From Neonectria sp. B-13 (lineage: Eukaryota; Ascomycota; Sordariomycetes; Hypocreales; Nectriaceae): a stretch of 36,655 bases of DNA. A program made the translations under genes and the position numbers. Location of the stretch: assembly GCA_002682825.1 (NCBI GenBank), contig NOKP01000092.1, positions 20,999 through 57,653 on the forward strand, in the 5' to 3' direction. Of this stretch, positions 19,808 through 29,355 are shown one piece after another (the first letter of the stretch is position 1; every line of letters starts with the position of its first letter). Below the pieces are notes generated by a model. That model saw only the letters and a list, made by a program, of their open reading frames with translations, did no database searches and was not told the DNA's origin.

Positions 19808-21245
19808 TAGACGCGACCTCTGGTTTCACGAGCGGCTCGGCTTTTGCGTCGGTCGGCGAGAGGCGAGACGTAAATAGGACGGACGGTGACGACGATATTG
19901 ACGGAGACGGCAACGGTAGGTAGATGGGCGGAGGGGGTTGGCTGATTTGGGGACTTCGACTCACCTCTGGCTTGAGGCTGATGACGTTGTGAAGCAGCGA
20001 AAAAGAAGGCACAAAAAAAGAGACAAGGACCGGGGTGCCGTCGCTGACAAAATGCCAACTCGAGGAGGACCGGGGCTCGCACTGTGCTGCTGTCGGTGCT
20101 GTCGATGGCATCGTCCGATTTCCCCCACCCCAACCCAACTGGCTTGTCGCGACGACGATCACTGCACTGGCTGACCCGCCCGCGTGCGTGTGCTTTGTGT
20201 TTGCTACTGCGCATCTTGCATCGGCCGGCCAGGCTCGCTCGGACGAGAAATGGTGCCGCCGTCTCATCCCTCGAGCGCTTTGGTCTTGGTGGTCGGCTTC
20301 ATGATGCTGTCACTATTGCGACAGGTAGTCTCGGAGCCGAAATACAGTGTGAAAGCGCCTGCAAGTCCAAAGTTACAGTGGAGACTCCCTCTTGGCTGTC
20401 TGCCCCATTAATACCGGCCGGGGGACCAGTCGTTGCTCCCGATGATGTAGAGACGTCCCGTTTCTGCGGTGTATCAGGCAGTGGAAAGAGCTTCGGGAAG
20501 TCGGACCGGGCTACTATACTCGAGCAGAATACGCCTCCTTTCAGCAAATATTGTAGGATTTGAACGAGTTTCTGGTCAGGGAAGTTGGAGACTGTTAGAC
20601 TGTGGCGCTTAACAGCGTCTTGGATGGCTTTCTGCTTGTGCAGGGCGACGTTCTTATGTATACTCAAAACCCGCCTGAAAGAAGGAGAGCAGTAGACGGA
20701 TTTCCTATCCGCCCTGGTGTACTGCATATGGTGACAGGGAGCTAGGTCCGGGGTGGGTGTACAGCTGGAGGATCTAAGTAGTGACCTTGGCACAATTCAT
20801 TGAAGAGACGAAGGGACCGTGGCTTGGAGATAATATACATGGTGAGTAATTACTAAGAGTTCAAACGACGGATTATCTAGAGGTCGCAAAGCCAAGCCGC
20901 AAGACTTGTGTTTTCGTGGAGCATTGGTGGGGTAACCGTTTCGCCGATGTTTTCCCGACACTGGCTGAGTTGGGCGCCGGTTGTGGTTGGACTTATAACA
21001 CCCCGTTCCTGGGGCTTTTTAATTTTTTACAGAGCGCGAAACGCGCCCCGTTGTATCAACCTCCCCAGAAGTTTCGCCACACGGCAAGTTTATGGGTGCT
21101 TTGGTTTCGCGCTGCAAACGCCAGCCCATTAATGCAAGCTCCCTGTGGCAGGCAGGACGAGATGAGAGCTAAGTTTCCTGCAGTACTGTGTGACGACGAA
21201 TCTTCGAATCGGGGCAAGTTTAAGACCTGCACTCCGGGGAGCCCA
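19808..21245. other. former 5' region of the bZIP gene and unassigned sequence
   Basis: The first 120 bp still encode, on the minus strand, an AtfA-like N-terminal segment in another frame, with a possible 5' intron donor (GTGAGT) near 19963. Beyond 20270 a 164-codon minus frame (20299-20793) exists, but I see no domain, homology or lesion pattern that supports it. The stretch just before 21246 is the promoter side of the HP1 copy. Confidence 0.4.
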
Positions 21246-22116
21246 ATGTTGGTCGCGAACCGGGACAGAGTCGAAGCTCCCAAGGGCGACACAACGGACG
21301 AGAGCGATGAAGATGAAGATGAGGTTGACGACGAACTTGAAGATGAGCTGTGAGGTTCTTGTTTGCTACGAGCTTCATACAATACTAACGAATCTTAGTT
21401 TCATTGTAAAGACGATCAAAAACCACTACGTCGACAGAGATGTTAGCATGTTGCGTCCAGCTGGGCTATGTCTGTAACTGACGTCTTTCTAGGGAGCTCT
21501 CAAATTTCTGGTTCAGTGGGAGGGCTATGAGAGCAAGAAAGACTGGACATGAGAACCAGAGGGCAATCTCAAGTATGTATTAGGCACCTCTACTTTATTC
21601 TGCAGTTTTCTAATTAGCGCGTTTTCTTTAGGGTGTCAGGCGAAGAGATTCTCCACGAGTATTTTAATAAGATTGGTGGAAGACATAAAATCTTCAAGGA
21701 ATCAGACAAAGCGGCTCAGACCAGAAAGCGAAGACGGGCGACGAATAGCACCACCAACACGACTACCAAGCGATTGCAAGGAAACGAGGCGCATTTGGCT
21801 GATAAGACTTCACCCGCAACTGTGAAGAATTGGAGCCCTTCCTCGGGGTCATGGGAGGATGACATTGAGACAATTGACGTGTGTGAGGGCGGCGGCAATG
21901 GGAAGCTGGTCGTTTTTCTTATATGGATGAACGGCGAGAAGACCAAGCATGACACGCAAACTATCTACAAGAAGTGTCCGCAGAAGGTAGTCTATCTCTC
22001 CCTCGCCTCATCGGCTCGTCGGTTTCCTTGTTGACACGAAACAGATGCTTCATTTCTATGAACGACACATCGGGAACGAGAACAAGGCACTGGGAGATGG
22101 CGCTAGCGCCTTCTAG
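21246..22116 (+). pseudogene. HP1-like heterochromatin protein paralogue with one stop in the chromodomain
   Basis: Five exons fit with perfect phase: 21246-21349, 21399-21441, 21493-21572, 21632-21986 and 22045-22116, 218 codons. Introns are 49, 51, 59 and 58 nt (donors GTGAGG, GTTAGC, GTATGT, GTAGTC; branch ACTAAC in the first). An acidic N-terminus (GDTTDESDEDEDEVDDELED) leads into a chromodomain (FIVKTIKNHYVDRD, GALKFLVQWEGYESKKDWT), then a basic hinge (TRKRRRATN) and a chromoshadow domain (GSWEDDIETIDVCEGG, KLVVFLIWMNGEKTKHDTQ, YKKCPQKMLHFYERHIGN). HP1 binds H3K9-methylated nucleosomes through the chromodomain and dimerises through the shadow domain. The only lesion is TGA at 21550-21552 where HP1 has the Trp of TWEPE (TGG to TGA). 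The start is uncertain and the N-terminus is short. A duplicate silenced recently, or read through. Confidence 0.8.
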
Positions 22117-22287
22117 AGGGATGTTTACGCCAAACCCCTTGCTTCTTTCAACACGGGAGGGCAGGATGCGTGAATGGAAATTCCGCCTGGATGCACTAAG
22201 CCCATGCTTATCGAGAGGCTAAGGTGGAAGAGAAGCTCGACAAGTTCGCCTATAATAGCATCAACTGTAGTGAGCTTAGAACTAGGC

Positions 22288-23623
22288 TCATTCCCCCTCC
22301 TCATCCTCATCATCTTCATCCTCGTCGTCATCTTCCCATTCTTCTACCTCATCATCCTCGCTAAGGCCAGAGTCACTGTCTGATTGCTCCTCTACCATAC
22401 TATCAGCTGGCGGCATGCCTGCGAACTGGCTCGCAACCGGTCTACCGGGCTCATTTCCGTACCCGCCCCCACTCAGAGGCAGTCCACCATGTTGCTGCAC
22501 GTCCTTCTGCCTATAGTGGCTTGGGCATGGTAGCTTTCGCCGTGCTGTATCGAAAGCGGCACATGTTTCATGGTCCCATATCGCGTCTAATTGCTGCGTA
22601 ATAGCAGAGTCAAGCTGAACGATGAGCTTGAATGGCTTCGGCTGGCAAGACTGAAGCTGCGGGCTCCGGAGCCAACAGAGCAGACTTCGACTTGTATGCC
22701 GTGCTGTCTCCTCACACTTGTCGAAGATGATATCGACGGCGCTCGCGATGCATGAGATCTTCTGTTCATCTTGCCAGGAAATGGTAATGTCCGGAGCTCC
22801 CTGGCATAACCCTTGGCCGAGGTTATAGTCCGCTGCGGAGGCTGGGCAAACCCCGTTGCTGGGCAGCTGCGTCATCGCCCGCAAGATGTCCCGCCGAACA
22901 TTCTGGTAGACGATATGCCATCGAGTACGCTCAAGCCAAGGACTTGTGGCTGCGAAGGAAGCATCCCCGAGGGCCTTGCTTCGCACCCGCGGCTGGTCCT
23001 GTGCATCCAAGTATCTCTGCTCTCGCCCCAGCACTTGCGTTAGATGTGTACGCATCTCCGGCGTCAACGTAATAGGCTTTGACGTAGAGGCGGCTAGAGA
23101 GGAAGGCGTTGGTGCAGACGGATGCTTCGGCGGCTTGGGTGTGCTCATCTTGCGGCCAATCTCGAACCAGCCACTTGCTGCTCTTGATGGGAAGAAACGG
23201 TGGCATTGGACCCCTGAACGCCATGGCAGGAGTTCTAATTCTGGTTGTGTTGGGTCCTTGCTTGGTCCCCCTCGACTGTTTGGGTTATGCCAGTCGTGCT
23301 CCTTGCGACAATGTGCCTGGATCCTCTGCCGCTGGCGAGCAACGTATGGGCACTTTCGACACTTGAGCCCATCGGATTCCGGAGGACTGAGATGGGATGG
23401 GCTCCGCTGCTGGGGGTGGAAAGCGGGATCCGGAAAGCCCTTGCTGATCTCGAATGATGCTGGGTATTTTCCTAATCTCCTCGGCTACCTTGTGCCGCTC
23501 TGCAGGCAGTACATCGCGGTGTCTGACCTGCAGGTGTGTAGCGACTTCGTCTGACACGCATGCAAAGCCGCATATTTTGCACACCACAATCCGATACTGT
23601 AAATGATAGATGAATGGCTCCAT
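22288..23623 (-). pseudogene. OrsD-type C2H2 protein, N-terminal module of telomere-linked RecQ helicases, frameshifted
   Basis: The frame from ATG 23621-23623 begins MEPFIYHLQYRIVVCKICGF, with a C2H2-like finger (CKICGFACVSDEVATHLQVRH). After SIIRDQQGLSG it loses frame near 23378-23388, and the next frame continues with a second finger (CRKCPYVARQRQRIQAHC, then KEHDWHNP). It then reads LPWRSGVQCHRFFPSRAASG with WFEIG, and later SPWLERTRWHIVYQNVRR, and stops at 22288 after an acidic tail (EEWEDDDEDEDDEDEEGE). This is the OrsD/DUF3505 layout: in fungi it occurs both alone and as the N-terminus of large RecQ-like helicases at chromosome ends. One base gained or lost explains the shift. No helicase domain follows; the HP1 copy lies 170 bp beyond. 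It lies 500 bp downstream of the truncated protein A copy on the same strand. Confidence 0.72.
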
Positions 23624-24122
23624 TCTTAGTGGGAAAGGAGGGATATTATTCCTGAGGATGGCTGTTTACTGGAGAGGCTTATATAATGCAAGAGACGCGA
23701 CTTCGTTCGTGATATCAACCCATGTCGCGTTCCTTATATAATCCTCCGACTTGCTTTTTCCAATTTGTCTTCATTCTTCTCCTCTTTACTTACCTCTTCC
23801 TTTCATGCTCTCTATTCTATCTTAAATAGGATTATAGTAAGGAAAGGCGACGGTTAGTAATTGCAGCTTATTTTTATAATTAAGCATTATTTACTACAGT
23901 TCCTCAGAACTGCCTGTTCTTAACCTAAGATACATGGCGTGGGAACCAAAGGAAGATACAGAGTAGAGTGGCAGCTAATCATCTAGTGTTGTGGCTGATA
24001 GAGGAGTGGCTGGTGGAAATGTGGCTAAGCACTCCGTTTTAATTGGCTGAGCATAAATGAACACTACTAGAGTGCTAGAAAATAAACTCTACCCCCGGGA
24101 AAGTGGGGCAGGAAAATGAACT
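23624..24122. other. spacer between protein A copy 2 and the OrsD gene
   Basis: AT-rich, no gene. It holds the promoter of the OrsD gene and, at its right end, two related palindromes listed separately. In copy 1 the matching place has only about 65 bp, so extra sequence has entered here or the end of protein A has been replaced. Confidence 0.4.
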
Positions 24123-24134
24123 CTAGTAGAGTTC
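24059..24134. repeat. pair of related palindromes at the truncated end of protein A copy 2
   Basis: GAACTCTA-G-TAGAGTTC (24118-24134) is a 17-bp palindrome with a one-base centre. A related, less perfect copy (ACACTACTAGAGTG) lies at 24061-24074, with a G/C-rich inverted piece between them (CCCCCGGGAAAGTGGGG). The first palindrome contains the TAG that ends the shortened protein A frame. This looks like the end of a small inserted element. Confidence 0.5.
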
Positions 24135-25322
24135 TGAGGTTACAGCATCTGTAGGGGTCTCGAGCAGACGATCCTCCACCTGGGGAGCGCGACAGGTAGC
24201 TAATGCGTGACGATAACTTGCTGGTAAGTGCTGGAGTCGATCAACATCATAGACTTGACGGACAGCGGGATAGAAGATATCATCAAACCACCGCGAGAGC
24301 TGCTCGTCAGTCAGCCGATGGAAGTCGTGGCAGTATGGCAAATGCGGAAAGAACAGGTGTAATGTGATGAAATCAGCGCCCTCAACTTTCGCAAAGATGA
24401 AATGCGGCACGTCTTTTAGTCGTGACGGAATCAATCGGGGCCGCTCTGGGTCTGGATCCACGGGATCCAAGGTCAGGTGAACGTCAGTGGAGATATTCTG
24501 ACGATATTGAGGAGCTGAATAAAACCGAATCCCGTTGACTGCTGCTGCAGGAGAAGTCACAAAACCTAAAATGCTATCGATGTCGAATGAAATGACCGGA
24601 GGAGTCTGTTGCGACTGTTCAGTGTGGAGACAAGCCTGCTTAGGCTTGCCCTCAAAATGCCGTGTATAGCCAGAGAATAGCTCTTGCCATTGAGTAGGGC
24701 TTAGACTCGGTGTCTCACTGAAAGTTTTTGAATTGAAAAAATGCTGCTTATCAAGTGTATGATGAGCGTTGCGAGGGAACAGTTTATGAATCCCATGATG
24801 GTTAGATGCCCCTTCAGTTTCCATATGCGCTGTTAGAGATTCTCGGTGCTCCTGAGCGCCACAACCAGGGATTCCGACAAGATATTGCTGAACAAACTTA
24901 TGTGTGGCGTATTGTACATCATTCCAGGTGATTTCATCAAGAAGATCTATTTGCACTTCAGCATAGACTTCTGGACTCCGTGACTCCGTCTGATACTCGC
25001 GCTCCTCGGCACTCTGGGTATTGACCGGTTCCTCATCGTAATAGGCTGGCTCGGTGTCGGTTATGCCCGAATCATCATCTTCCTGACACGGGGTGATAAA
25101 AGTGTCCCTAGAAGAGATTTCATCGGGTTCAAACTCCCCAGAATCAGTCAACAAACTATCCTCTGGCTTCATCTGCACATTCTCCACCACAGGCTCAACT
25201 ATTCGAGACGACTCAGCCTGATTCGCTTTCTGTCGCTGCCGGAACCTCTGGGTACGTTCCGCTTGCAAGCGACGTCGATGTCGCGTAACAGGGTCATGTT
25301 CGTCTATAAATCGGAAATTCAT
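24123..25322 (-). pseudogene. protein A, copy 2: N-terminal part only
   Basis: Open for 400 codons from ATG 25320-25322 (an upstream ATG at 25478 in the same frame is also possible) to TAG 24123-24125. It begins MNFRFIDEHDPVTRHRRRLQ with a basic run (RTQRFRQRQKANQ), then an acidic linker, then SFDIDSILGFVTSPAAA, LKDVPHFIFAKVEGADFITL, HLFFPHLPYCHDFHRLTDEQ and LSRWFDDIFYPAVRQVYDVD. These match copy 1 in order: FDVDSIIAF, IPHYTFGRVIEFEDISLYFL, RLRDEDFRLWMDGILVPAIY. Identity is low, so these are old relatives and not a recent duplication. The frame itself is clean, but about 800 residues present in copy 1 are missing at the C-terminus, where a palindromic sequence starts. A tandem CTTCTCCTGG repeat sits just upstream of the ATG. 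Function unknown; probably nuclear. Confidence 0.68.
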
Positions 25323-25945
25323 TGTTGGTTCGGAGTACGTATCTCCTGGCTTCTCCTGGCTTCTCCTGAAGCAATTTTGGCCTTGAAGTGTCCGATACGT
25401 AACCGGCTGAAATCGGTCTAGCGGGCGGAATTGATGTGCGTTACGGCACGGGCAAATTGATGATGATAATAGGGTCAAATAGTTGATATCAATTGATCAT
25501 CGTTACAGCCGTATTTCGGGCTGTTGTTCTGACTTGTGATGATCTATCTGCTTGTTCCTTGTCTCAAGGATTCCCCTTTTTTCGGCTTGATCCGGCCATC
25601 TTGTCCTTAGTCATCCCGGCGGCCGGGTTCCTCCGTCTGACGTGAAGTGGGCACGTGCTAACCCGACTAGGAAATTGTAACGCTCACACCAAAAATCTAC
25701 TAACCCAGAATAGGAAATTGTAACGCTTCACCGTGCTGGTCGTCTACGTCGCCGACTTGCATAGTAAACTGCAACAACAATATAGATCGAATGATAATTA
25801 ATCTTTGTATCTGTATTCACTATGTACCTAAATACCCAATTAATTGATAAAATATAGAAATTTCTAGTTGTGGTGCTGAAAACCTAAGCTGCAATTGCCT
25901 ACTGGAGTTTTATAGGCAGCACGTACTTTGGTGACTATTAACTAG
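25323..25945. other. upstream flank of protein A copy 2
   Basis: No gene beyond the possible N-terminal extension to 25478. Contains the direct repeat listed next and an AT-rich segment from 25770 to 25870. Confidence 0.4.
25668..25729. repeat. direct repeat TAGGAAATTGTAACGCT
   Basis: The 17-base unit TAGGAAATTGTAACGCT occurs twice, beginning near 25669 and near 25712, spaced about 43 bp, each followed by CACACC or TCACCG. It may mark repeated binding sites or the edge of an element upstream of protein A copy 2. Confidence 0.6.
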
Positions 25946-26399
25946 CCAATGATACCGAGGCCGCTCCTGTCGTGTGTAAGTTGCCTCTCCTCGCCTCCAT
26001 TCGCTCCTAGTCTAACATGATATAGTCACACCAAGCGACAACGTTTGGCTGGGCTCGCCCAACGCCACCGTCTTTGAGGGCTCCGATGTCCCAGACTGGT
26101 CCAACTACACCTTTTCTGTTCCGTCGGCCGGATCATCGTCGCACGATGTCAGCTTCCTCAGCAGCTCCAACGAAACTGGCAATGTGCTTACGACGGGATT
26201 CACATTCTACGGCACTTTCATCTTCGTCACCGGCACCGACGGCAACATGGAGTCGCTCTGGTATGCCCTCCCGACAGATACGGACGGCATCTACAAGCTG
26301 CGGTGGAACACCACAGGTGATGACACTGAGGACAAGGTGCTGCTCACGCTGAAGAAGGCTCCCCTTCCAGCTCCAAGTAAGGGGCAGTACTTAGAGTAA
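25946..26399 (+). pseudogene. 3' exons of a secreted hypothetical protein gene, 5' part missing
   Basis: Two exons fit by phase: 25946-25975 and 26026-26399, with a 50-nt intron (GTAAGT..TATAG, branch CTAAC). They read NDTEAAPVVF-TPSDNVWLG, then VFEGSDVPDWSNYTFSVPSA, TTGFTFYGTFIFVTGTDGNM and LWYALPTDTDGIYKLRWNTT, ending KKAPLPAPSKGQYLE. The Trp/Gly-rich beta pattern and NxT/NxS sites suggest a secreted beta-sandwich protein; I recall similar uncharacterised secreted Fusarium proteins but cannot name the family. Before 25946 there is an acceptor (ATTAACTAG), but I find no upstream exon with a signal peptide, so the gene is likely cut at its 5' end. What remains has no internal stop. Confidence 0.55.
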
Positions 26400-27539
26400 T
26401 CCATGACTGTCTTGAAATTGTCAGCTCACGGGATGGTCGCACAAAAACGAGAGCGACTGGTCAGTTCTTGATAGCAGGGTGTTTTTGCTAGGATCTGGAA
26501 GTTTCTTTTGAGGTTGCTTTTGCTTTTGAATAGAGAGTTGGAGGAGTTATCAGCTGGCTGATCCTGGCTAATGTGATCAACTCGGATAGAAATGGTACTG
26601 ATTTAAACATTGATTGCATAACTTGAAGTTATGTTTGCATCCACAGATCGAATGGTGTATGCTAATACTCACATCCGCTCAACGATTTACTAGTGCGCAG
26701 ACTACTCCTAAATAAAATTCGATGCAGTAGGAATGAGCTACCTGATATTGAGACCGAGAGCATTGGTAGACACGTCGAATTGAGAGCTCATCCATCCTTT
26801 GAACCGAGACATGGAATATTCTCCTCAAAGTTCAGGCACCTGCCTGTCCAATACAGTAAATTTGCCCAAGAGAGAATAGCGCCGTCACAGATACAGGGGT
26901 ATGAGACGAAAAACAGACAGGGAAGAGCATCATTCCACGAGCTGCAGGTTAGCCAAGGCGACAAAGGGAGAAGTTCCTCTCGCGGGTACGAATATTTATG
27001 GCCAATAGCAGAGCTTCGCTAGGGGGCATAAATGGGTCGGCGGGTTGATTTTACCGTTTGATGCATGAAATTCTGTTTTGTGGAAACTCGGGCGATACGC
27101 GGACTGAGAGACAAATCGGGATCGCTCAAACCACGCGTCTTTCGACCGCAACCTGTACGAATACAACTGTGACAAAACTCGGGCGCTGAAATTTCAGTCC
27201 AAATTGTTTTCTTAGTTGCACGATCCTTATCTTCCCGCAAGCAAAGGATCGAATTTTGGTCATTAGTCCTTGGTCTTGCTGCGGTTCAATTCTCACGCAA
27301 AAATCGGCTGGAAAGTAGGATGTGAGAGCTTGAATCAAGCTGTGAACGGGCACAGATCATTGTTTGAATGCCATTGCCCAGTGATGGTACATTTGAAGTT
27401 GAAAAATTGAGAGGAGCAAAAATCTATGACTTATATCCCGTAGATAGATGTTTATGTGATTGAAAGTGATGCCTTCTAGAATCCCTGATGTCTATTATGT
27501 TAGGCCGTTGACAAGTTTCCCGCCAAACACACTGAAGAC
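26400..27539. other. long intergenic stretch
   Basis: No supported gene. Frames of up to about 110 codons occur on both strands but lack domains and plausible splice structure. The right end is the 3' flank of the transporter gene. Confidence 0.45.
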
Positions 27540-29355
27540 TTATTCAATCTTCATATTGAAGATCATGTAATGACGAACCTTCTCGCCATACTTGATCAGG
27601 AGGACTGAAATCGGGATCATGACGACAGCGATAAAAGCCAAAAGTGAGGAACCCCACCCTAGACCTAATGCATCGAACATTTTTCGTCCAGCGAGTGGAA
27701 GAAGTGCTCCCAGAAGAGAGCGGAAGACGGTGCTGGCAGCAATGGCGGACACAGCGTGTGATGTATATGCATCTACCAGGTAGACGGAGATTGACATCTA
27801 GAAGACGTCAGTTCATGGATTTTTCGGTTGTTGTGATGAAGAAAACTTACAAATGCGGCAATCATCCCGATGCCAACAAACGACGTCCCGATAATGGGCA
27901 AGATCCAGTGGTCGTTGTTTTCGACAGTCCAACCAAACATGAACAAGCCGGCTGGGACAAAGACCGAGCCCAAGGCCATGATGGGAAGGCGATATTCTGG
28001 TTTCGCTTTGCCGCCATTTTTCTGGGTTAGTCGCTGAGATATGCGGTCAGAAGTCCCTCCTGTGATGCCTAGGCCGATCAGCGAACCAACGCCGAAGCCC
28101 AGATAGGAGAGGCCGACTTGTCCGGTCGTGAAGCCGTATTGCGCCTTGAAGACTGTCGGTATCGCCGTGAAGAGCAGGTAAAGATCTCCGTAGACGATGG
28201 CCATGTAGAGAGACAGAAACAAGATGATGGGTGAGAATAGCAGCATCTTGCCCGGTCTGATGGTGGCGGTCCGGAAGAGCTCTTTGGTCGTGAGGCCGGT
28301 GTCCAGTTTGGACGTGAGCTTGGGATTGCCCGTCTCTTTACGAAGTCGCTTTGTCTTTTGTTCGAGGAGCGCCTTTGCATCCGTCTCGCGCATGAAGAAG
28401 CCCATGATGACGATGAAGCCGCCCTGGAAGAGAGTTATTGTCAGCTGTGTTTTGATGAGTGTGTGCGAGTTACTCACAACCATGGATACTACCCAAAACG
28501 ACCAACGCCAGTCCTTTGCTTCCGTCAGATATCCGCCCGCTGTACTTGTCATTAGCCATAGGCGCCGAGTACTATACGAGAGAGTTGCCTACCAATTGGA
28601 CCGATAACAGGGCCAAGAAGCGGCCCCATAACCCAGCCAGACATTGCCGCCGCGCGATGCTCCGGCGACGTGATATCAGCCAGCGAGCCGGCGCCGAGGG
28701 TGAGAGGGCAGCAGCCCGCAAGGCCGGCGAAGAAGCGAAAGATGATCAAGGCGCTAATGTTGGGAGCCTTGGCGCACGCGACGTTCCAGACGACGAACAG
28801 GACGTTGCAGACGTTGTAGATGGGGTTCTTGCCGTACATCTCCGCTAGCGGGGCGACGACGAGGGGCCCGAAGCAGTAGCCGAGGAGGTAGACGGAGACG
28901 ATGAAGGAGGCGAGTTGTTCGTTGGTAGAGTGGAATTCCGTCATGACTTGCTCGATGCTGGGGGAGAAGATGGAGGATGCAAGGGGACTATGCATGGATT
29001 AGAGGCTGAATTTTGGGAAGAGTAAAGATGTCTGGAGGAGCATCCCAGTGTTGTTAGAGACGTACGTGACAAATGTAATGGCGGACACGAGTGCAATGGT
29101 AGCACCCTTCCTCGCCTTGGACCAGTTATGCGGATTAGCTGGGTCATTTGGTCCGTCCCAGTCGACAATGTTGGGATCTTGCGGAGCAGCGGCTGCTTCA
29201 AGCTCAACCGACGTGACGCTGCCCTCGAGTTCTCGGTCGTCGTCGAGGCTGCCATTCTTGAGCTCGGGCTCAGTCTCGGGAAGCAGCGCCGGCGTGCTGG
29301 CCGTTCCAAGGCGGCCGTACGTGTCGCCAAATTTGATCTCGTCGAGAAGGATCAT
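27540..29355 (-). CDS. MFS multidrug-type transporter, DHA1 family
   Basis: Five exons, 29066-29355, 28593-28987, 28478-28539, 27851-28423 and 27540-27797, joined by four GT..AG introns of 53-78 nt with matching phases, give 525 residues. An acidic cytosolic N-terminus holds the motif NIVDWDGPNDPANPHNWSKA, seen in fungal DHA1 transporters. TM segments follow: ATIALVSAITFVTPLASSIF, ASFIVSVYLLGYCFGPLVVA, the loop 2-3 motif PLAEMYGKNPIYN, and motif C-like GWVMGPLLGPVIGPIAGGYL. After a charged central loop come six further segments, ending LIKYGEKVRHYMIF. This family (H+ antiport, plasma membrane, e.g. Flr1/Tpo1-like) exports drugs, toxins or the cell's own metabolites. No lesion is seen. It is divergent from a Zn2Cys6 regulator whose shared promoter has CCGCGG palindromes. 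Substrate unknown. Confidence 0.9.

Noticed and set aside
20299..20793. 164-codon minus-strand frame upstream of the bZIP gene
   Set aside because: No domain, no credible splice structure and no resemblance I can name; it overlaps other frames of equal quality.
26693..27022. 109-codon plus-strand frame
   Set aside because: No recognisable pattern; short frames of similar size occur on the other strand.
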